DNA of 64,000 bases from Pyrinomonadaceae bacterium MAG19_C2-C3. Its GTDB lineage: Bacteria > Acidobacteriota > Blastocatellia > Pyrinomonadales > Pyrinomonadaceae. Location: positions 1 to 64,000 of the forward strand of contig JANDLT010000016.1 of the NCBI GenBank assembly GCA_024330265.1, in the 5' to 3' direction. The notes beneath the pieces are model-generated. The model worked only from the letters and a program-made list of their open reading frames with translations. It ran no database searches and was not told the origin of the DNA. Below, piece by piece: positions 14,184-20,127 of the stretch (within the stretch, counting starts at the first letter, position 1; each line of letters starts with the position of its first letter). A program made the position numbers and the translations under genes.

Positions 14184-14696
14184 ATGGCAAAATATATAGA
14201 ACTGGCAGCGAGCGGAGATTTACGCGAAGCGTTGCCGGTGGTGGTGAGTGCGGGGGCGGGCGATGCGGAGCGCATCGTCCAGACGGACGCGAGCGGCAAA
14301 CTCGACCAATCTTTACTGCCCGTCGGGATGGGCGCAGACACGCAGGTTATCGTAGCAAGCGAAGGACTTGCGGCAGGCGACTTCGTGAACATCTGGGCGG
14401 ACGCGGGAACGGCGAAGGTGCGTAAGGCTGACGCGGCGACGGCGGGAAAAGAGGCGGACGGGTTCGTGCTGGCAGTCGTCGCGTCGGGTGCGAATGCGAC
14501 TGTGTATTTTGAAGATGATAATACCCAACTCGCGTCGCTTGCTCCCGGCACAAAGTATTTCTTATCGGCGACGACTCCGGGCGGCGTCACGGATACGCCG
14601 CCAAACGGCACGGGGAAAGTTGTGCAACGGCTTGGCAAGGCGTTATCGGCAACGGCACTCAAGTACGAACGCGGCAGACCGATTACCTTGGCGTGA
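14184..14696 (+). CDS. capsid-surface or fibre-like beta protein
   Basis: This 170-residue protein starts with ATG behind AGGAGTG. It contains the motif VQTDASGKLDQSLLP, frequent in phage surface proteins, and a beta-strand-rich region with DGFVLAVVASG and a proline/glycine loop. Its C-terminus resembles that of the previous protein in layout, hinting that the two work together. A decoration role is a guess. Confidence 0.6.
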   Translation: MAKYIELAASGDLREALPVVVSAGAGDAERIVQTDASGKLDQSLLPVGMGADTQVIVASEGLAAGDFVNIWADAGTAKVRKADAATAGKEADGFVLAVVASGANATVYFEDDNTQLASLAPGTKYFLSATTPGGVTDTPPNGTGKVVQRLGKALSATALKYERGRPITLA

Positions 14697-14702
14697 TTTT
14701 AG

Positions 14703-15341
14703 ATGAAGGCTTTGATGCTAACCACGACTGGCGACGTGATAGAAACGCAGGTGGCGGAAGTCCCCGCGTGGCACGGGGTGCTGTATGCGGCTCGCGGAAA
14801 CTGTGACCCGCACAGAGGGGCAGCCATGCTCGATATGGGCGCGGTACTCGGACCCACGCCGTCGAATCTGACGCCCTCAATTGCGCGGTGCGTCAAATTT
14901 CGACCGCCCGCCACGATAAACGTTGCGACGGTACATCTGTTCGCCGTCGCCGCCTCGTCTGCAGTTTCCCGTTTCGCTATTTACCGTGCAGGCGATAGGG
15001 TTTTGGTCTGGGATTCGGGAGTCACGGCGACTGCTACAAATGCGTGGCTCTCCTTTGTTACTAATTTCATACTCGCGGCAAATGCCAATCACTGGTTCAG
15101 CTTTTCGGTCAGTGCCAACGGGTCAACTGCATCTTTCCGCACGCCACCCGCTCCGCTCTCGGCTAACCAGTGGGGAACGGACACTGCGCCACTTGGCGAT
15201 AACGATTTAGGGCTTCCGGTTTTGGCTCAATTCGCGGTGACTAACGGAGTGTTTCCGGCGGTGATGCCCGCGCTCACCGCCGCCGCTTACGCGGGCGGCG
15301 CGACGGGCAGCGTCCCCGTCGCTTTTCTGTCGGCGGTTTGA
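14703..15341 (+). CDS. phage hypothetical protein, beta-sandwich-like
   Basis: This 212-residue protein has no predicted membrane segment. It has strands around RFAIYRAGDRVLVWDSG and NHWFSFSVSANG, reminiscent of carbohydrate-binding or host-surface-binding beta-sandwiches. It lies between the presumed decoration genes and the tail-completion gene and probably belongs to the virion surface. I recognise no named family. Confidence 0.55.
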   Translation: MKALMLTTTGDVIETQVAEVPAWHGVLYAARGNCDPHRGAAMLDMGAVLGPTPSNLTPSIARCVKFRPPATINVATVHLFAVAASSAVSRFAIYRAGDRVLVWDSGVTATATNAWLSFVTNFILAANANHWFSFSVSANGSTASFRTPPAPLSANQWGTDTAPLGDNDLGLPVLAQFAVTNGVFPAVMPALTAAAYAGGATGSVPVAFLSAV

Positions 15342-15343
15342 TT

Positions 15344-15853
15344 ATGGCGGCACTCAAAAGTCTTGACCAACTCATTACACATCTCTCTGCACTGGAGACA
15401 AACGGACGGGATTTGACTCCGGCGTTCAAGGCGAGCGGCATGTACATGCGGGGTTCGATTGAGCGCAACTTTCGCGCGCAGGGCAGACCGCAGAGGTGGC
15501 AAGCGTTAGCACCTGTGACACTCGCCGGAAGACGCAAGGGCAAAGGTCAGGGTTCGGCACAGATACTCGTCAACAACGCGGATTTGAAAAACTCTTTTAG
15601 TGAGGAAGTCACGAACAGCAGCGTTGAAATCGGAACGAACAAGGTGCAAGCGCGGCGTTTGCACTTCGGTTATCCGGGCAAGAAAAGCACAAAGCGGACG
15701 CGATATAAGCGCGGCGCAAATAAGGGAAAGGTCAAACCCGTGCGCTGGCAGAGCGGACACACGCGGACACCGGCAAGACCGTTTCTGATGTTTCAGACGG
15801 AAGATTACGACCAGATTGCAGGGGTTTTCAATCGGCATCTTTTTGGACGGTAA
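15344..15853 (+). CDS. virion morphogenesis protein, Mu gpG / P2 gpS-like
   Basis: This 169-residue protein fits the phage virion morphogenesis family that completes tails and lets them join heads. Family features include the N-terminal helical part, GSIERNFRAQGRP(Q)RWQAL near residues 40-60, a lysine/arginine-rich middle and the C-terminal TPARPFLMF. The ATG at 15344 is preferred over an upstream TTG. Its order before gp37 and the sheath agrees with Mu-like phages. Confidence 0.8.
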   Translation: MAALKSLDQLITHLSALETNGRDLTPAFKASGMYMRGSIERNFRAQGRPQRWQALAPVTLAGRRKGKGQGSAQILVNNADLKNSFSEEVTNSSVEIGTNKVQARRLHFGYPGKKSTKRTRYKRGANKGKVKPVRWQSGHTRTPARPFLMFQTEDYDQIAGVFNRHLFGR

Positions 15854-15858
15854 AACTT

Positions 15859-16068
15859 ATGGACGACAACTTTCTTGACTCATTTGATTATCACACACCG
15901 ACTTCCGAACAGGTTGAGCAAATGAAACTGGTGCGTGGCGTAGCGAAAAACTTGGCGCGAGCGATTAACAGTAACGTGCCGGACGGGGCGGATAAATCAG
16001 CCGCGATGCGGAAGTTGCGCGAGTGCGTAATGACTTGTAATGCCGCGATTGTGCTTGAAAAGAAATGA
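15859..16068 (+). CDS. Acb2/Tad1-hairpin-family cyclic nucleotide sponge (anti-CBASS candidate)
   Basis: This 69-residue protein matches the pattern I know for the Acb2 family: FDYHTPTSEQVE (residues 9-20), a first long helix, a loop with PDGADKSAAMRKL, then a second helix ending CNAAIV. Acb2 proteins of phages bind cyclic di- and trinucleotides and block CBASS (and some Thoeris) defence. The usual Trp in the second helix appears to be replaced here. The gene overlaps the following gp37-like gene by ATGA coupling, so it would be made late with virion parts. The family call is from memory of the motif; ligand binding is not shown. Confidence 0.75.
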   Translation: MDDNFLDSFDYHTPTSEQVEQMKLVRGVAKNLARAINSNVPDGADKSAAMRKLRECVMTCNAAIVLEKK

Positions 16069-16730
16069 GTGACGTGCAGCAACATCTCGGTTTCGAGTTT
16101 TTCATTGGCGGCATTGAAGACGCGGCGATGGAACGCTTGCGTTTGGAATTGCTGCAAGGCACGGCGACACAAGGTTATGTCAAGACGATTCAGTCTTATG
16201 GCGGCGAGTTGGACAAGGATGAATTGCGCGAGGCGTTGGATACGCTGGCGAGTTCGTTTCCGCTCATGCTCGTTGCTTACGGCGCGGGCAAAGACCGGAA
16301 AGACCCGTCAAGCGCGCCGTTGCCGGATGAACCGCAGACGTTCATTCATGACTTCGGATTGACAATTGTGTGTTGTGACAACGATGCGCGCGGCGAGAGC
16401 GTCAGGCGACGCGGCGCGAACGGCAGGCGCGGCGTGTATCGGATGATTGATGACGCCAGACGACTGCTGCTTGGCAAAAGATTCGTCGCGCAGACGAATG
16501 ACGGCGAGGACGTGTTGCTCAATCTTGATGCGTTCAAGCCCGCAGGTGTGGAGATGATCGCGCGGCTGCCGGACATGACCGCGTATGCCGTCCACTTCGA
16601 TACGTCGTTTAAGTTCGACGTGATGCCGGAGATGGAGGTTATCAGTATCGAGAAAATCAACGTCGATCTTGATTTGGCGGAAAAGAGTTCGAGCGCGCGG
16701 GCTGAGCGTCCGGGCGTATTTTTTAACTAA
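16065..16730 (+). CDS. Mu gp37-like protein (DUF1834)
   Basis: This 221-residue protein has the DUF1834 layout: an N-terminal helical region leading to IQSYGGELD, then a strand with PLMLVAYGAG, and later MIDDARRLLLGKRF. In Mu-like phages gp37 lies between gp36/gpG and the sheath, as here, and is thought to belong to the neck or tail terminator. Its ATG overlaps the stop codon of the Acb2-like gene. Confidence 0.75.
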   Translation: MSDVQQHLGFEFFIGGIEDAAMERLRLELLQGTATQGYVKTIQSYGGELDKDELREALDTLASSFPLMLVAYGAGKDRKDPSSAPLPDEPQTFIHDFGLTIVCCDNDARGESVRRRGANGRRGVYRMIDDARRLLLGKRFVAQTNDGEDVLLNLDAFKPAGVEMIARLPDMTAYAVHFDTSFKFDVMPEMEVISIEKINVDLDLAEKSSSARAERPGVFFN

Positions 16731-16738
16731 GGAGAAAG

Positions 16739-16996
16739 ATGATGCAGATTGTGACTAATAATACGCTGCAATCCGTGATGCTCGAAGACGGGACGCTGCT
16801 CGCCGCAGCAGGCACGGACGGCAGCACGAAAGAAGGCGTGACAGTCAGTAAAGGCGACCGGAAACGTCTGGTTGATACGGGGAAAATCAGCGTCTCGCAA
16901 GTCAAAGACGAGACGGCGACGACAAGTGGCGCGGCGACGAAGCCCGACGATGTGACCGCGAAGCTAACGATGGTGAAAAAGGAGACTAAATCGTAA
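16739..16996 (+). CDS. small phage protein before the tail sheath
   Basis: This 85-residue hydrophilic protein, rich in Thr, Lys and Asp, is preceded by AAGGAG. Mu-like phages carry a short protein (gp38/DUF2635 type) in this position. The VTVSKGDRKRLVDTGK region fits a small domain, and the tail is low-complexity. Its stop overlaps the first base of the sheath ATG. The function is unknown. Confidence 0.6.
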   Translation: MMQIVTNNTLQSVMLEDGTLLAAAGTDGSTKEGVTVSKGDRKRLVDTGKISVSQVKDETATTSGAATKPDDVTAKLTMVKKETKS

Positions 16997-18519
16997 TGGC
17001 AATTTCAGCACCCGGCACACACGTCGCCGTCAACAGCAACGGCTTCGCGCGTCCGGCGCAGGCGCAGACGGCGACGCAGTTTTTCGCCGTCGGATACACG
17101 CCGTGGGGCGCGGTCAACCGCCCGACGACGGTAACGGGTTTTGGAGACTTCGCCCTGAAGTTCGGCGGCTTCGATGCTAATTCACACTTGGCTGACGCGC
17201 TCTATGCGTACTTCGCCTTGTTCGGCGGCGACCGCGCGACCATCGTGCGCGTCGTGGGCGCGGGCGCAACCGTGCAGACGCGAGCGTTCGCGGACAAAGC
17301 GGCAAACGGCGTGTCATTTCACCTCGACGCGAAATATCCGGCGGCGGCGAGCGTGGTTGATTTGACGGCGCGCGTTGAAGACGGCACGACCGCCGACACG
17401 TTCACGCTGTCCATCACCAGCCGCAGGCTCGGCATACGCGAACGCTTCACGTCGCTCAAACTCGATGCCGCGTCCGTAGCGAAAGTCACGCAGGAATCAA
17501 AGCTCGTGGCGATGCGCTTGGGCAATACGACGGCGGTTGCGCCCGACAACATGCCTGCCGTGGTTGAAGCGGCTCTGACCGGCGGCAGCGCACCGTTTAA
17601 TAACCTGACGGCAGGCGATTTCATCGGCACGGATGACGGCGTGACACGCACCGGATTACAGTCGTTTAACAGCGAGGAGTTCGGCGGCGGTCAAGTCGCG
17701 TTGCCGGGCATCACAAGTCAAGCCGCGCACGTCGCGCTTATCGCGCACGCGGAGAATTATCACCGGCTGGCGATTCTGGATTTGCCGCTCGGTTCGGACG
17801 TAGAAGATGCGATTGCGGCGCGGCGGCTGCTCGGCTCGTCGTATGCCTGTCTGCCGTTTCCTGAATTTGAGGCACTTGATTTCACAGGTTCGGGACTCAA
17901 GCGGTTCTATCACGCTTCCGGCTTCATCGCTGGCGCGTGCGCGAAAGTTGAGCGCGAGCAGGGCGTGCATAAAGCACCCGCCAACCTGCTCGTGCCGGGC
18001 GTGTTGAACGTCGCCCGCGCGGCAAACGAGCAGACGATGATTACCGAAGCCGCGCTCGGTTATCTCACTGAAAATCAAATCAACGCCAATCGCCTGCTGC
18101 CGCAGCAAGGCACGCGCATCTACGGCGCACGGGTCATCACACCCGACGGGCGTGTGCAGATGGTTCACGAGGCGCGCGTGCTGAATTATCTCTACTACAA
18201 CTTGAAGCGTTCACTTCAAGGACTCCCCTTCCAAACGATTGACGGCGGTGGAAGGTTGTTTAGAGAAGCGGCGAGCGTCTGCAAAAGCGTGTGCCGCCGT
18301 ATTTATCGTGACGGCGGCTTGTTCGGCGCAACCGAAGACGAAGCCTTTAGCGTCGTCTGCGATAGGTCTAACAACACGCCGGACACGCTCGACGCGCAAG
18401 AGTTGAACGTGTCTATCGAAGTGAAAATCTCGCCGACGGCAGAGCGCGTCAACGTCACGCTCGATAACCGTCCGCTCACAGTTTCATTCACCGGCGCGGC
18501 TAACCCGGCAGCCAGATAA
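16996..18519 (+). CDS. tail sheath protein, Mu gpL-like
   Basis: This 507-residue protein forms the contractile outer sheath. It begins with the usual PGTHVAVN start, contains FGGFDANSHLADALYAYFALFGGDRATIVRV in domain I, and ends with an INVSIEV/KISPTAERV-type C-terminal strand that interlocks subunits. The region with FYHASGFIAGACAKVERE is the typical late part of the family. It is followed at once by the tube gene, as in Mu and P2. Confidence 0.9.
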   Translation: MAISAPGTHVAVNSNGFARPAQAQTATQFFAVGYTPWGAVNRPTTVTGFGDFALKFGGFDANSHLADALYAYFALFGGDRATIVRVVGAGATVQTRAFADKAANGVSFHLDAKYPAAASVVDLTARVEDGTTADTFTLSITSRRLGIRERFTSLKLDAASVAKVTQESKLVAMRLGNTTAVAPDNMPAVVEAALTGGSAPFNNLTAGDFIGTDDGVTRTGLQSFNSEEFGGGQVALPGITSQAAHVALIAHAENYHRLAILDLPLGSDVEDAIAARRLLGSSYACLPFPEFEALDFTGSGLKRFYHASGFIAGACAKVEREQGVHKAPANLLVPGVLNVARAANEQTMITEAALGYLTENQINANRLLPQQGTRIYGARVITPDGRVQMVHEARVLNYLYYNLKRSLQGLPFQTIDGGGRLFREAASVCKSVCRRIYRDGGLFGATEDEAFSVVCDRSNNTPDTLDAQELNVSIEVKISPTAERVNVTLDNRPLTVSFTGAANPAAR

Positions 18520-18530
18520 GGAGCAAATGA

Positions 18531-19025
18531 ATGTCTTTACCGATTAGATTTTTGCAGGGTCTGACGACGGGCGCAGGTCTAGGTTCAAACCGCGCTCGCG
18601 GCACGGCGGAAAACAGGTTCATCTTCGAGATGGACGGCGTAGATGAAATCCGCGCTTCAAAAGTCGCTGGACTTACTGATGACCACACGCCCGTCAATAT
18701 CGCGCTCGGCAACACGGCTTACGATGAGCAGGTGCGCGGGCGGGCAAAAGTCGAAGATGTCTCCGTCACCGTACCGAGCGGCATCAACGACACGGCGATT
18801 CGTCAACTCGCGCGCTGGCACAGGGATTATGTTGACGGCATTGATGCTTCACCGCGAAACGCCCGCCTCGTCGTACTTGATGAAGCGGGCGCGGTAGAAA
18901 TCGAAACATGGGAATTGATTGATTGCGTTCCACGTTCGATAAAGCCGGACGACCGAAGTGCCGACGGCACGGGCGCGGCGATGACAACCATCATTATCAA
19001 ACCGACTCGCTTGGGTCTGCTTTAG
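18531..19025 (+). CDS. tail tube protein (gp19/gpM-like)
   Basis: This 164-residue beta-barrel protein would form the inner tube. It opens with a short lead, then FIFEMDGVDEIRASKVAGL, a pattern typical of gp19-type tube proteins, and ends in strands with WELIDCVPRSIKPDD. AAGGAGC precedes the ATG. Its place between sheath and chaperone genes fits. Confidence 0.85.
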   Translation: MSLPIRFLQGLTTGAGLGSNRARGTAENRFIFEMDGVDEIRASKVAGLTDDHTPVNIALGNTAYDEQVRGRAKVEDVSVTVPSGINDTAIRQLARWHRDYVDGIDASPRNARLVVLDEAGAVEIETWELIDCVPRSIKPDDRSADGTGAAMTTIIIKPTRLGLL

Positions 19026-19034
19026 GAGCAACGG

Positions 19035-19673
19035 ATGCAACATACGATTGAACTGGGCTTTGGCTACAAAGCCAAAGACGACGCGACGGTGAAGCGCGTC
19101 GTCTTTGGCAAACGCCCGACGGCGGGCGACCAGATGCGGATAACCGACAGTCCCGCGATTGTCGGGACTCAAACAGAACTCATGCTGCACCGCGCCGCGA
19201 TTACCGAGTTCGGCACGCTCAAGATGCCCGTGCCGATGAGCGTCTTGATAAGTCTTAATGAAAACGACCACGAAGACATAAGCAAAGGGTTCGATAAGTT
19301 TTTAGTTGATACTTTCGGCGAACGTGAGCATGAGCGGATTGACGACGCGACTGTAAGGCTTCCGTTCGGCTTCGAGTCGGATGGCAGCGTGTACGATGTT
19401 GTGCGGTTCGGTTATCTGCTCAAGGGGTACGACAAGATTGCGATTGACCGCACGCGCGCCACAGGCTATCGCCGCCTGTGCATGGAACTCTCCAAACAGA
19501 TTGTCGAGATTTCTCAATCCACAGGCACATTGAAAATTGAAGGCGGCGTGCCGCTTGAGATGTTTGAAAATCTTGACGCTTTTGATTTGGCGGTCTTGAG
19601 TGGGGCGGTGGATGATTGGAGGGATTCTTTTCGTCGCTCACCACCGACAAACAATGGCGCAACTGCACGATGA
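19035..19673 (+). CDS. tail assembly chaperone, Mu gp41-like (short form)
   Basis: This 212-residue protein occupies the gp41/tail-chaperone position between tube and tape measure. The N-terminal half is beta-rich, and the C-terminal part (about 130-200) is helical with KIAIDRTRATGYRRLCMEL. Such proteins coat the tape measure during tail growth. A second frame overlapping its end (19654-19788) encodes a GpE-like domain, suggesting a programmed shift to a longer form. Confidence 0.7.
   Translation: MQHTIELGFGYKAKDDATVKRVVFGKRPTAGDQMRITDSPAIVGTQTELMLHRAAITEFGTLKMPVPMSVLISLNENDHEDISKGFDKFLVDTFGEREHERIDDATVRLPFGFESDGSVYDVVRFGYLLKGYDKIAIDRTRATGYRRLCMELSKQIVEISQSTGTLKIEGGVPLEMFENLDAFDLAVLSGAVDDWRDSFRRSPPTNNGATAR
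19600..19673 (+). other. candidate programmed frameshift window
   Basis: The frame of the chaperone (ending 19673) and the frame of the 19654-19788 domain overlap from 19600. Moving between them needs a +1 or -2 shift. The G-rich run GGGGCGG (19602-19608) begins the overlap. Mu itself is reported to use -2 in this gene pair. Confidence 0.4.
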
Positions 19674-19788
19674 CGTGGCGGTACTGGCTTACCTTTTCAA
19701 ATGGACGCCTGACGTGGTGTATAAACTGACGGAGGTTGACCGTGAAGATTTTGTTGAACGCGCGCTGGCGTTACTGCCGTCAAAATAA
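19654..19788 (+). CDS. GpE-like extension of the tail chaperone
   Basis: This 44-residue stretch reads DDVAVLAYLFKWTPDVVYKL, close to the tail-chaperone extension of P2 gpE' and Mu gp41' (an aromatic-Trp-x-Pro motif, then a helix). It may be translated from ATG 19654 or, more likely, as a C-terminal extension after a frameshift in 19600-19673. It ends two bases before a terminator. Confidence 0.55.
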   Translation: MAQLHDDVAVLAYLFKWTPDVVYKLTEVDREDFVERALALLPSK

Positions 19789-19789
19789 G

Positions 19790-19819
19790 AAGCGGCGAAG
19801 CAAAGGTGTTCCGCCGCTT
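19790..19819 (+). terminator. intrinsic terminator after the chaperone genes
   Basis: AAGCGGCG (19790-19797) pairs with CGCCGCTT (19812-19819), an 8-bp stem with a 14-base loop, followed by TCTACTTTC. It ends the sheath-tube-chaperone transcript. Confidence 0.65.
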
Positions 19820-19847
19820 TCTACTTTCGGCTACAATGCTCTGCGCG

Positions 19848-20024
19848 ATGGCTCTAATTTCTTGTCCAGATTGCGCGACGCAAATATCAGATGAAGCACC
19901 GCATTGCCCTAAATGTGGTCGCCCTTCCAGAGCGTCTAAAAGTAACAATCTCCTTCTCGGCATCGTAGAATTTTTATTGGCGTTAATAGTTGCGACCTTC
20001 TTGGTCTTTAAGTTTGTGCTTTAG
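19848..20024 (+). CDS. zinc-ribbon membrane protein
   Basis: This 58-residue protein has CPDC and CPKC pairs (zinc ribbon, residues about 5-24), then a basic linker and one transmembrane helix (about 34-55). The start at ATG 19848 leaves the preceding terminator outside the gene; GTG 19806 is an in-frame alternative inside that terminator. It sits between a terminator and leader copy 4, so it looks like a separately expressed accessory gene. The function is unknown. Confidence 0.6.
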   Translation: MALISCPDCATQISDEAPHCPKCGRPSRASKSNNLLLGIVEFLLALIVATFLVFKFVL

Positions 20025-20078
20025 CAAGTTAGATTAGTCGGTTCACATCGAAGGCTTTCACAGCCAGTTATCTTTTAG

Positions 20079-20117
20079 AGGCTTCATGCAGCCCACAACT
20101 TGAAAAAGTTAGTGGGC
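20079..20117 (+). terminator. structured leader with terminator-like hairpin, copy 4
   Basis: AGGCT (20079-20083), five bases and CAGCCC (20089-20094) precede a stem of 11 bp with one bulged A (20091-20101 with 20106-20117) and a GAAA loop. ATTTTCTTTT then runs into the ATG at 20128 of the tape measure. A partial second motif copy, AGGCT-N4-CAGCC, lies just upstream near 20052-20065. Confidence 0.7.
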
Positions 20118-20127
20118 ATTTTCTTTT

